64,000 nucleotides of DNA, taken from positions 37,920,970 through 37,984,969 of the forward strand of contig JAVGWX010000011.1 in the NCBI GenBank assembly GCA_036924085.1. Direction: 5' to 3'. Under the pieces are notes generated by a model. The model saw only the letters and a program-made list of their open reading frames with translations. It was not told the origin of the DNA and searched no databases. The position numbers were made by a program, and so were the translations under genes. Source of the stretch: Ariolimax columbianus. Lineage: Eukaryota > Mollusca > Gastropoda > Stylommatophora > Arionidae. Position 1 is the stretch's first letter. Each line of letters starts with the position of its first letter. Of the stretch, positions 1 to 9,660 are shown piece by piece.

Positions 1-121
1 GCTGCAGAAGTCAAAGAGCGCAAAGTTCAGAGTATCACGCGTGATCATTGCACCTGCGAAAATGGGGTTTTTAGTTCGAGGTCACAGTCTGTAAAACAAC
101 GTTAACAGAAAACGGTTTAAT

Positions 122-124
<3 letters not shown>

Positions 125-178
<54 letters not shown>
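125..178. repeat. (GA)n microsatellite
   Basis: About 27 uninterrupted GA units. The Arg-Glu and Leu-Ser runs that it encodes in open frames are artefacts of the repeat. Nothing else recognisable is seen between 1 and 560. Confidence 0.95.
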
Positions 179-182
<4 letters not shown>

Positions 183-569
183 AAATTATTTCGGGGGAGG
201 AACGGAAGGGAGTTTGAGGGCGGTTCAGGTGGGAGGGGGAGGAGGATTCGTTACAACAAATATCAGGGAGAGAAAATGAACACAACTTGGGAAAAGGGGG
301 GGAGGGTGTTGATATTTAGACAGCAATTCTCAAAGTGTGCTATCTCCAACCACCAATATCGTTTATGTGTTACTGTGGCCGAAATGGGAGCAACGAATAG
401 AATCACTATAGCATACCAGGTAGAGCCTAAGAGGGGATTTAAGGAGGATTGTGTATGGGACTAGCTACCCCTTCGCGTAAAAGCGTTACAACACAACAAC
501 TTCAACAGATGTGCGAAGCTGGTACCTTCGTTATAGAAGGGCAATGGGAACAAATAAAAGTAAAGTTCA

Positions 570-690
570 GTCTCATGGCAAGAATTGCCGTTAGGGATGA
601 AGATAATTCTTCATGTACTAAACCGCAGCCTATTTGAGGTGGAGTGGCCAGTTCCCTTCCTTACCGTTTTTACCTTCCTGAGCTCAAACG
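570..690 (-). repeat. SINE tail fragment (same family as 4855-5165)
   Basis: Resembles the segment around 4870-4985 (GGATGAAGATAA, CTAAACCGCAGCCTAT, CCTTACCGTTTTTACC with a few changes). The tRNA-like head is absent, so this is a partial copy. Confidence 0.6.
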
Positions 691-789
691 TCAGGTTTGA
701 AAACCGCCATTTCAAACGATGTTGTTGTCATGTTGCTGTTACGGATCCAGCAGCATCTGGGCTCTTGCCCTTGGACTCAGTGCCATGTT

Positions 790-1190
790 ATTGTATATTC
801 ACGTATTTTTTATGTGGTTTAGTGCCAGACAAAGTGTTCCATTTATCTGACCTTGGATGAAAAATCATTTCTCCAACAACGTTGAGCGCTGAGAACTCAA
901 AGAGATGACGATCAACGGTTTCATATAACTGTGTGCACAGCTGGCATTCTGATGTGGGTTGTGGTTGGATTCTGTTCAGGTGATTGTTTAGTAGGATGTG
1001 TTAGGTTCTCAGTCGGAAAAGGGAGCTCCGATCTTTCCTTGTGAGTTGATCTATACTCTTTTTGGATTAGGCCATGCCATGTTTGTAGTCTTCACTGTTT
1101 GTGTTTTTATTATCGATCTATTCAGACACGTTTCTTTGTCTGCTATTCTTATGAGCTGATTGAAATCAGGTGTCCTCAAAGGGGTTTAGC
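790..1190 (-). pseudogene. LINE C-terminal fragment with zinc-knuckle motif
   Basis: The minus-strand translation reads RSSLFRLRT, then LLNNHLNRIQPQPTSECQLC and on to DKWNTLSGTKPH. LFRLRT(GH)....HL.RI.....C.LC is the conserved region after RNase H in several LINE clades. Relatives in the window lie at 24225-24560 and 47150-47370. The copy is short, with frameshifts and no RT domain. Confidence 0.65.
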
Positions 1191-1204
1191 GTAAAATGTC
1201 AAAT

Positions 1205-1760
1205 GTGATGTCGAGTAATTTCAGCGCAGAGGCAAGCTGCAGTTGAAGCTTTACTGACTGGCGAAAGCAACGGAAGCCATTTAAAAAAAAACAGATGCCC
1301 TGTTTGTGGTTACAGCGATAACGAGCTAAAACAATACTTAAATGACTGTGTTAACTATGGCAGCAGTCCACATCCAAAAGTAGTTCCAGTAGTAACATTC
1401 AAGACAAGGAAGCGGCAGACAGACTGGCGAAAGAATATGGAAGGTTACCACAACCAAATTCAAATGTGACTCACGAAGAGTACAAACGATTTATTAGGGC
1501 CAGATACATGGACAAATGGGACACATACAATTCTGGCTACACAAGAGATGATATTTGTTACCAGTTGAACAGAAGAGAGCAGGTCGTGGTCTTCAGACTA
1601 TACACAGGCAACAACAAACTCAGGTACCATCTATTCAATAAACTGAAGATATGTGCTACTGACAAATGCACTTGTGGTGCTTGGAAAATGACCCCTGAAC
1701 GTCTGCTGCTAAATTGCCCGACATACGAGGACCAGAATCTGTAATAGATCAAGGAGTTGA
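1205..1760 (+). pseudogene. I-like LINE fragment: RNase H end and C-terminal knuckle
   Basis: Starts with NFSAEAQAAVEAL (RNase H, broken frame). From 1401 it reads DKEAADRLAKEYG, the RNase H terminal motif, then VVVFRLYTGNNKLRYHLFNK and C.CG....PERLLLNCPTYED. The last open frame ends in a stop at 1744. It is a 5'-truncated, mutated copy of the family whose near-complete member is at 9970-15100. Confidence 0.78.
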
Positions 1761-1879
1761 CCCGGGATACACAAGATACGGACTTCTACCTGAATTACAC
1801 GACTACCTTCCAACTCTTCCTAAATCCGGTAGTAGTACCCATACAGAGAAGACACCCTTTCACCGATAATTTTTTCCGC

Positions 1880-2165
1880 ATTGCTGAAGTCCGTCATTAA
1901 CCGGTGCGACAGGGATACCTTTGGCATCAAAATAAATGGCAGGCTGTTAGATCACCTTCGCTTTGCAGATCTAGTATGTGTTTAGTATTTATCAGGGAGG
2001 CAGCCACAGACGCCAGTGAAATGCTAGCAGCGCTCCACAGAGAGGGAAAGAAAGCGGGACTCAAAGTGAACATGTCCAAAATGAAAGTCGTGCGCAATCG
2101 ATTCGCTTCCCGCGACCCAGTCTTCCTAGATGGAGAGAGACTCGACGATGAAGACGAGCCCATCT
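1880..2165 (+). pseudogene. RTE-like LINE reverse transcriptase fragment
   Basis: Frames around 1930-2130 read INGRLLDHLRFAD, then ASEMLAALHREGKKAGLKVN and MSKMKV. This is the RT catalytic-box region (L.FADD, here damaged after FAD) and the following GL..N..KTK segment. Only about 100 codons survive, with frameshifts. Confidence 0.72.
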
Positions 2166-2487
2166 ACCCCTGGCACCTGCTCAACATGCAGAACGACTTA
2201 AGCACAGAGTTGACAAGATGGCGTCGCCTGTTTTCATGGAAGAGCAATTGGGGTCTTGGTTTGTGTATTGTGTCTGGTCAGTAAATATAGCTTAAAATGG
2301 AAACATCAAGCAAAACAAAACCATTATATTCTCAACTACTTTCTCTATACAGTCTATGTATAGTCTTGTTCCTACAAACTTACAATTGCGTCTTAGTCCC
2401 TCCTTGTGATAGTCGTATAGATAACTCATACATTGTCAGTACGAATTATCGGAACCGCTTATCAGGGTCATTCATAATAGACAAACG

Positions 2488-2557
2488 CCAAGGAACAATG
2501 ACGAACAACTGCCAAGGAACAAAGCCGAACAACGGCCAAGGAACAAAGACGAACATT
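2488..2557. repeat. Short tandem repeat, about 24 bp x 3
   Basis: CAAGGAACAA..ACGAACAAC recurs three times. The remaining sequence between 2170 and 2880 shows no gene or family I recognise. Confidence 0.75.
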
Positions 2558-2889
2558 AACAAACACTTGATACCGGTTTCTCAGTCAGATTGTTGGTTCT
2601 GCGTCAGCAGTTTCCCGCGTGCTAGAGCCCGCAAACAAACCAGACTGACTGCTGTAGAAAGAATAACAATATATGGTCATGTCATGAGCTCTTATGACTG
2701 CTTAAATAGGGCAAGGATCGGACTTGGGAACCAATGTACTTGTTCCCTTAAAAAAACCAAGAACTTGGTGTAACGGCGCCTATTCTCTTTAACCTTCTGT
2801 TCAACATGTCATTCAGCAATCCTCTTCAGTATTTGTTTTATTTATAAAAAGAATGATCAGCTGGTCTCGCCTGGAGAGTTAGTGGTAGG

Positions 2890-3390
2890 CATCATTTTCT
2901 ATGTGGTCAGGGAGGTCTTTTTTCAATTTGTTCTGTACGTCGCCCTGATGGCTACTTTTGTCTCATTGTATGTGATTTCTGATGGCTACTTTTGTCTCAT
3001 TGTATGTGATTTCTGTATCCCTCTGCTGCAGCATTCCTTCCCTCTCTGGCGAGTCTGTCCGCCTCCTCGTTGCCTGGAATGTCGCAGTAGGCTGGTATCC
3101 ACTGGAGTGAGCTTTTTTGAAGCACGGGGACAGGCGTTCGAGTGAGTCTGCCAGAGCACCGAGTTCATTTTTGTGCTGGTTTTTGAGAGCCATTAACACT
3201 GAGAGGGCGTCTGTGGGAATGACCACTTGCTTTTCTGCCTGTTCCTTATGGTCTATAAGAGTTTCATCTGCTTGTCTCGAGACACTGACTTCGGAACTGA
3301 AGTTGCTACAGCGTCTCCCAGTGGCAAATACTGCTGAATATACTTCGCTGATTAGAACTAAACAATTTGTCGACAGAAAAGGAAATAATG
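2890..3390 (-). pseudogene. I-like LINE RNase H fragment
   Basis: The minus frame reads TDALSVLMALKNQHKNELGA and later SSGYQPTATFQAT, EGMLQQRDTEITYNE, consistent with the middle to end of an RNase H domain. A 34-bp stretch at about 2948-2981 is duplicated directly after itself. From about 3410 to 3775 I see no feature. Confidence 0.7.
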
Positions 3391-3819
3391 GGCAGGCCTA
3401 GTTTAGTATTTAGCTAACTGAGCTGAAACAATTAATGCATTGGCAATTACTTGATAAGTATTCCGAAAACACACACTTGTAGTTCAACCAACAGCAATGG
3501 AGGGGAGAAGTGAGGAAATTGACACTCAAGTACATCCATCTGACAAACGAGCTCAGCCGCAAGCACGAGACTAGTTTCAGAACTTGACCAGACTCTAGGG
3601 TAGAAGACTATCTACCTCATGTCACACCGCACCTTATCATTCACAATTGCCAGCTGATGTCAAATATGCAGTAGCCATATTAAGCTGGAAAGAAAGCTCG
3701 ATATACTTTAACACAGCAAAATAATATCGACGAATTACTTTCCACCGTCAACATTCGTCATCACTAAACGCACTGCGTTGCACTGTGTTATGCACCGTAA
3801 CCCAGTGCATCCGACTGCT

Positions 3820-4140
3820 GCATGCATGTGTTCGGGATCTCCTGACCAGGTGATCATTCTCTGGCTACGCACAGAACACAACAGGCTGAGATGTCATCTG
3901 TACAACAAGTTCAAGATTGGGACTGCGGACCTTTGTTCCTGCGGCACAGCCCCCATGAAGGCAGACCATATTTTGCAGTCCTGCCAACTGTATACCAACA
4001 AAAGAAGTAGCATTTGGCAACAGCCAATGTCCTTCCAGGAGAAGCTGTACGGAAGGGTACAGGGCCTTGAGTCGACTGCTGCCTTCGTTAAAGTCATTGA
4101 AGCTGAGGTCTGAAGACGAACGAGGAAGAAGCAGACTGTC
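3820..4140 (+). pseudogene. I-like LINE C-terminal fragment with GAA-rich end
   Basis: Reads WLRTEHNRLRCHLYNKFKIG, then DLCSCG, MKADHILQSC and FQEKLYGRVQGLESTAAF to a stop at 4113, followed by GAACGAGGAAGAAGC. Zinc-knuckle spacing (CSCG...HILQSC) and the EKLYG tail match other copies here. The GAA-rich 3' end is typical of this family. Confidence 0.75.
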
Positions 4141-4194
4141 CACCGTTGATGAAAATTAGTAGAGGCATCTGGGTCGTAACACTTATATGATAAA

Positions 4195-4325
4195 CTCTGC
4201 AGGTTGTCTTTTCTGATATGGGATACTGTTTTTAGATGCCCTGCCCTCCCGGTTCTCGAGTTCCATATGTATGAACTGTTTGTGGAGTTTTCCTATCCTA
4301 GGCGATCTGCTTTCTTCTGCGATCA
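4195..4325 (-). repeat. I-like LINE 5'-region fragment
   Basis: Shares GCCCTGCCCTCC, TTTTCCT(A/C)TCCTAGG and neighbouring words with 14980-15090, the sequence just before the start codon of the near-complete LINE. It lies directly next to the C-terminal copy at 4334-4651 in the same orientation. Confidence 0.5.
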
Positions 4326-4333
4326 TTGCTCAT

Positions 4334-4651
4334 TTAGACTGGGACTCCGGATTCTTCAATAAATGATGTCGTCTTTTTCAGGGTCTCAATACCACCGTAC
4401 AGTTTCTCCTCGAGGGGAGTCGGCCACAGCCTTCGCCTAAAATCTGTACGATATGGACAGTAATGATGAACATGTGCTGTTATCATATCTACCAGGCCGC
4501 AATAACATAAGTTGGTGATACCTTTCTTGAATTTGGTGTACATGTGGTGTGATAGTGTATCAGCCTGTAGTGCTTTCCACTGCAAGATCCCCACCTCACG
4601 TCCCAGCCGGTCTTCCATGAAACTGGCTACGCAAGCACCCATAATGGTCAT
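4334..4651 (-). pseudogene. I-like LINE C-terminal fragment
   Basis: A 105-codon open frame ends EEKLYGGIETLKKTTSFIEE. It contains LSHHMYTKFKKGITNLCYCG and the HHYCPYR half-knuckle. It is homologous to 3820-4140 in the opposite orientation. The FRLRTGH motif is decayed. Confidence 0.7.
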
Positions 4652-4854
4652 AAATCATTTATGGTTATATTTTAAGCATATTTATTACCGTATGTTTAGG
4701 GCAGCCTATCTAACCCTGAAAATGTGACACTTGGTGAGAAAAATTAGAACTTTTGAGGCCTTTCCTCCATGATACCAAAACATATCTTTACATTCTATTA
4801 CGGTCCTTAAGAAATGACCTTCCCTTTTGTAACAGTTTATCACGATAATTATGG

Positions 4855-5165
4855 TAAAGGTGAAGGTCTGTCCCATGGCAACAGTTGCTGTCGGGGGTGA
4901 AGATAACTCTTTAAGTACTAAGCCACAGCCTATGTGAAGTGGGGTAATCAGTTTAATTCCTTGCTGTTTTTACCTTTTTTAACTCATACGCTAGGTACCC
5001 ATTTACAGCTGGGTCGACTGGAAGAGCGGTTGTACCAGGCATGAACCACGTCCCGGATTTGTTTTTGTCCGTTCATGATTTCGAACCCCGGCGCGCTATA
5101 ATCCCAGTCTAGCAAGCCAGCTCACTGTCTACTAGGCTGCATGCTCCACATATAATTATGATATC
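4855..5165 (-). repeat. tRNA-derived SINE
   Basis: On the minus strand a tRNA-like head (5160 downward) has a box-A-like AGTGAGCTGGCTTGC and a clear box B, GGGTTCGAAATC. The body contains AAATGGGTACCTAGCG and ends near 4860. Partial relatives are at 570-690 and 56280-56590. It is not a functional tRNA gene, because no cloverleaf closes. Confidence 0.68.
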
Positions 5166-5840
5166 ACGGTAATAACACTGACAAACTAATAACTTGTTCA
5201 ATATTTTAATTGGATGTTCCAAATTTCTTAAATTAATATAATTCACTCTTACCATTCATATTTGGATTGCCTGTCTTAAATCTGGAAAAAAATAATTACA
5301 CACGTGAAAGATTTACTTAAGACATGAATTTAAAAGTGCTATCAATTTTTCTAGCTGTACTTAATTTGTATTTATGAGCATTCTTTTATATTTTTACACT
5401 GATGCCAATTTTCTCCGTAAATCTTTTTTTTTTTTTTTTTTTAGGAATAAATATGAATGAAAATCTCTACATAGCTGCCCCTTAAGTTATATTTTGTGAG
5501 TATTATCCCTTTAATTGAAACAGTATTAAGATAATTTCTATCCTTATACCACTGGATCTCAATCATTGAAAAAAAACGTATTTCGACAAATGCATTATGT
5601 GGTTGAATGGAAAATACAAATTGATCAATTACTAGCGGCTCTTTATTCTAATTGAGGCCAAAATAATTAGCTCATGTTACATTAGAAGAAACAGGAACAT
5701 CAATATCTTTCACCATTAAAAAAAACCAAAAAAAAAAAAAACACTGGTCAAAACATTTTACATCATGTACCCAAATTCCTTTGGTATGACGGTACCTAAC
5801 TGTGAATACCACACTATCCCACTCAGATTGTTATTCGGAG
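5165..5840. other. AT-rich stretch without gene
   Basis: Contains a poly-T run (about 5426-5444) and poly-A runs (about 5718-5742). No coding signal, no recognised repeat family. Confidence 0.6.
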
Positions 5841-5847
5841 ATCAAGA

Positions 5848-6285
5848 TGCTGAGCAGCGCATCAGCTACAGCGGTCAGCTATCCATAGCTGACCGCTGAC
5901 GTCAGGGCCAGAGAATCAGAGGTGTCCAAGTATTCTGCTTCTTCTTCGTTCGTTCTGAATCTCCCGTTTCCAAGCCCTGAAAATGGATTTTCAATTAACA
6001 GAATGTAGTCCAGAAAACGGAATGCGTTGTTTCGTAGTTTACAGCGTGACTGCGATATTTGCACCTTTTGGTCCAATACATACGACTTTAGCAGACATTT
6101 TTTGAGTATTGGGTTACCTTCCCTCTTCTATGCCTTCTACTTAGCCAGTCTGCTCTGTTGCAGCCTGTTATCCAAGGTGTAGAAGCGTCTTGACAGCTCT
6201 GGTTAGCTGGCCCTGACGCTAGCAGTCAGCTATGGATCGTTGGCCACTGCAGCTCATGTGCTACTCAGCGTCTTGATCCATTCCA
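5848..6285 (-). repeat. GAA-tailed SINE-like element with inverted 5' end
   Basis: A full-length minus-strand copy (about 6285-5930) starts ATCAAGACGCTGAGTAGC and ends in GAACGAACGAAGAAGAAG. Its tail joins a plus-strand copy of the first ~80 bp (5848-5925, ATCAAGATGCTGAGCAGCG), making a foldback. Relatives: 7568-7915, 18357-18712, 34469-34602. A translation of the last third (KV.ISQS.CK...PFSG.G.G) is partly kept between copies, so it may instead be the 3' end of a LINE. Confidence 0.65.
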
Positions 6286-6487
6286 AGTATTTAACACAGG
6301 AGGTAAACAAAGTCTGGATATTTCTGTTGAAAACTGCCCATTTATCGGTATATCTCTCTTTCTCCCTCTTCTCCAGCATCTCCTTAACCTCGAACTAAAT
6401 GAAATGACAACTACCTCTTTCTGCCAGAACTTGCTGGTCTTACAAAAGCAAGGGTTTCATCAACTTCTACTCTTTCAGAACGGAAGG

Positions 6488-6580
6488 CCACTGTCCGGGC
6501 TCGTTTTTTGTTGTTGTTCAGGGCGGGAGACCACTGTCCGGGCTCGTTTTTTGATGTTGTTCAGGACGAGAAGCCACTTT
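6488..6580. repeat. Direct duplication of about 50 bp
   Basis: CCACTGTCCGGGCTCGTTTT followed by TTG(T/A)TGTTGTTCAGG occurs twice in tandem. No gene is seen in 6290-6820. Confidence 0.8.
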
Positions 6581-6821
6581 CAGGGGTCGGTGACATTAAG
6601 ATGATACTTGTTATGTTACATGTCTGACAAAAGTTTTAGATACTCTAGAAACGCAAGTTGATTTTTTAAGGTTCCGTAACATACATATAACAATGGTAAA
6701 ATGAAGCAGTTTTAACAGAACAATTATTTGCTGTCTGTCCAATTCATTACATTCTATACACGCATCCATGTGCCATTTTTATGCACAAAAAAGCTCTTAG
6801 CTTCTTTGAAACTATTTCTGA

Positions 6822-6930
6822 AAACACTATATAAACGTTTTCACACTTTAACTGTAACACTATATAAACATTTTCACACTTTAACTGAAACACTATAAAA
6901 ACATTTTGACACTTTAATTGAAACACTAAA
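6822..6930. repeat. Minisatellite, about 33 bp x 3-4
   Basis: ACACTATATAAACATTTTCA followed by CACTTTAACTG repeats with small changes. 6930-7225 holds no recognised feature. Confidence 0.8.
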
Positions 6931-7228
6931 CATTTTAGAGGGATAGGAAATTCACTGCTCAAAACATAGAAAATTCTTCTACTTCCAGAAAGAGTTAAAT
7001 AATTGCCATTCCTTTTTTTAATTTTCTTGACATTGGAGTTAAAGACTGACTGTTTGACAATGAATAAGAAATATCTCATTAAAGTCATCATCAAAGAAAA
7101 ACGTTACAATTTTGAAATAAAAAGAAAGATATTAAGACCGGACAATTTTAAGATTCACAATTTTGAACATTTTCAAAATTTCATAATTTCCCGGACAGTC
7201 CATGGCGTATAAATACTGATGCCATAAC

Positions 7229-7294
7229 TGTACATATGAGAGGACATAAATGTACATATGAGAGGACATAACTGTACATATGAGAGGACATAAC
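7229..7294. repeat. 22-bp tandem repeat x 3
   Basis: ACTGTACATATGAGAGGACA with two further bases, three nearly exact copies. Confidence 0.85.
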
Positions 7295-7304
7295 AAACAC
7301 AACT

Positions 7305-7490
7305 TTCATACATGATCTCAGGGTGAGGCCCTTCCACTGCATTTTGGTTGGGGCGACCTAAGTACCATAGATACATACACCCACCCAAGCACTGGTTAAT
7401 ACCTCCTGATATCATCTAAAAGGCTGCGGCCAGGGGTGGAAATATGCGTGCCTTCACCAGTAGAATTCAAAGAGGCAAACACTTGACAAA
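7305..7490 (+). repeat. Interspersed repeat X, uninterrupted copy
   Basis: Segments GGCCCTTCCACTGCATTTTG, ACTGGTTAATACC, TCCTGATATC and CGTGCCTTCACCAGTAGAA recur at 30350-30455 and 32026-32105, where a CR1-like LINE separates the two halves. Class unknown. Confidence 0.6.
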
Positions 7491-7567
7491 ACAAAATATA
7501 AATACAAAACAAAAGAGATGAATTAGTTGTTTTCAGGCTGCAGAACCTTGAAATCAAACGAAGCTCT

Positions 7568-7915
7568 GGAATCAAGATGCTGAGCAGCGCATGAGCTGCA
7601 GTGGTCAGCGATCCATAGCTGACTGCTAGCGTCAGGGGCAGCGAACCAAAGCTGTCAAGACCCTTCTACACCTCCACGTGGTGATCCTAGATAACAGACT
7701 GCAGCAGGGCAGACTGGCTAAGGAAAAGGGATCGAGCAGGGAATGCTAATCCGGTACTAAAAAGTGCTTGCTGAATTCGGATGTGTTGGACCGAAAGGTG
7801 AAAATATCGCAGTAAAGCTGTAAACTACAACACAACGCATTCCGTTCTCTGGATTACATTCTACTACTTAAGCCCGTGTCAGGGTTTGGTAACGGGGGAT
7901 TGGGAACGAACGAAG
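7568..7915 (+). repeat. GAA-tailed SINE-like element
   Basis: Starts ATCAAGATGCTGAGCAGCGC and includes GTGTTGGACCGAAAGGTG and AATATCGCAGTAAAGCTGT. It ends GGGAACGAACGAAGCC, the GAA tail having decayed. Same family as 18357-18712. Confidence 0.7.
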
Positions 7916-7919
7916 CCAA

Positions 7920-8840
7920 GCCAAACCAAACAAAGCTCTAGCGTAGTTAGGCGCATGATAGGACGGAGCATAGGTGTTTTCAATCAACCAACTACAGGAA
8001 TGATAAGTATCAACACCCTTCTTCGTTAACTTTGGCGGAGTCCTGGGCGGGGTTCAATTGATTCCTTAGAACAGAACATACCAGAACAGAACAGAACAGA
8101 CTGCATCAAAGGATACTGGCTCACGAGTTGAATGTCTTCACTGTGACCCTTGATGATGAGACTGCTGAACAAACTCGCATTACATTACAGCCACGAGGGA
8201 CCTTGACCACCTTCTAATGTTTCCCTCTGGATGGAAGAAGAGCCCACGTGAACCTCGTCTATGAAACATTGTCAAGAGTTAACTGAACTTAGCATGAGTA
8301 GCTTCGAACAACAACAACAGCAACAAAAACAACAGCAACAACAACCACAACAACAACAACAAACACAAAAACAACAACACTAGCAACATCAGAGTACTTA
8401 GACAATGTACTTGAGCTCACTTAAACGCATATACCAACGACAAACCCGACAAGCTAGCAAAGAAGAAAATAGGATAAGAAGAACAATACACATTACAACT
8501 GACACATTAAAAACCAAACTACTCACGAGAGCATAAAATAAAAAAACGCAATTCAACACATAAGACATGGGAATCTTTTGGAAAAAGGATTACCTACATA
8601 TGTGGTGACTTAATTCTACGCCAACTTTTGCTAACTCACAAGAAAGTATCAGATAACTATTTTTCGGCTCCGAATACAGCATGGCCCACGTAACAATCAC
8701 ACGAGCAGAATCCAACCTCAACTGACTCTCAGTGCCAACTATACAATTCGCACGTACGTACAAACATATGAAACCGCTGACAGCCACCCCTTTGACTGTA
8801 CATCACTTTACGATAATGATTTGATTCCTGGCAAGATAAA
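7920..8840. other. No gene recognised; contains (CAA)n-rich tract
   Basis: 8310-8390 is rich in CAACAA/CAG units. AACAGAACAG repeats occur near 8085-8105. Short open frames here have no recognisable motif. Confidence 0.5.
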
Positions 8841-9006
8841 CGGAACGTCTCATATGGAACTACTAAGTAACTAACAGATCCATGCGAACACCATTACCTG
8901 GCAGTGAGTTAAAGTTAATCCAATAGTAGACACTGCTGTAGTGGATGAAATTATATAGACTTCAATGCACGAGGCAGAGATGGCCAGACAAAAATCTTCA
9001 GAATCA

Positions 9007-9364
9007 GAACGGAACATTGCAGACTCAATGCCTACTTCCACAGAACGGGACATTGCAGACTCAATGCCTACTTCCACAGAACGGGACATTGCAGACTCAA
9101 TGCCTACTTCCACAGAACGGGACATTGCAGACTCAATGCCTACTTCCACAGAACGGGACATTGCAGACAATGCCTACTTCCACAGAACGGGACATTGCAG
9201 ACTCAATGCCTACTTCCACAGAACGGGACATTGCAGACTCAATGCCTACTTCCACAGAATGGGACATTGCAGACTCAATGCCTACTTCCACAGAACGGGA
9301 CATTGCAGATTCAAGGCCTACTTCCACAGAACGGGACATTGCAGACTCAATGCCTACTTCCACA
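9007..9364 (+). repeat. 36-bp minisatellite, 10 units, inside LINE coding sequence
   Basis: Unit GAACGGGACATTGCAGACTC followed by AATGCCTACTTCCACA. Starts fall at 9007, 9043, 9079, 9115, 9151 (34 bp, 2-bp deletion), 9185, 9221, 9257, 9293 and 9329. In the family frame each unit reads RTGHCRLNAYFH. Single-unit relatives are at 25558-25605 and 26085-26125. Confidence 0.95.
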
Positions 9365-9582
9365 GAACGGGTCTCGGAGACACCACCATATGCGATTGTG
9401 GAGCACCCAAACAAACACCAGAACATATCCTGCAGGGCCACCCTGCTTATACATACCAAAGAGAGGCAGTCTGGCCCGGGAGAGCGGTTATGCTTGAAAA
9501 GCTGTAAGGGACCTGCGAAGACTTGAAACACAATCTCCTTCGTCAACCTCAACGGGCTAGAATGGAAAAAAACCGGCTGATT

Positions 9583-9660
9583 GAAGAAGAAGAAGAAGAA
9601 GAAGAAGAAGAAGAAGAAGAAGAAGAAGAAGAAAGAAGAAGAAGAAGAAGACGAAGAGGA
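9583..9660 (+). repeat. (GAA)n tail of LINE fragment
   Basis: About 25 GAA triplets with few changes at the 3' end of the LINE fragment 8840-9670. The same tail type closes several I-like copies and the GAA-tailed SINE-like family. Confidence 0.9.

Noticed and set aside
123..464. Open frame rich in Arg-Glu
   Set aside because: It is produced by the (GA)n microsatellite; no motif beyond it.
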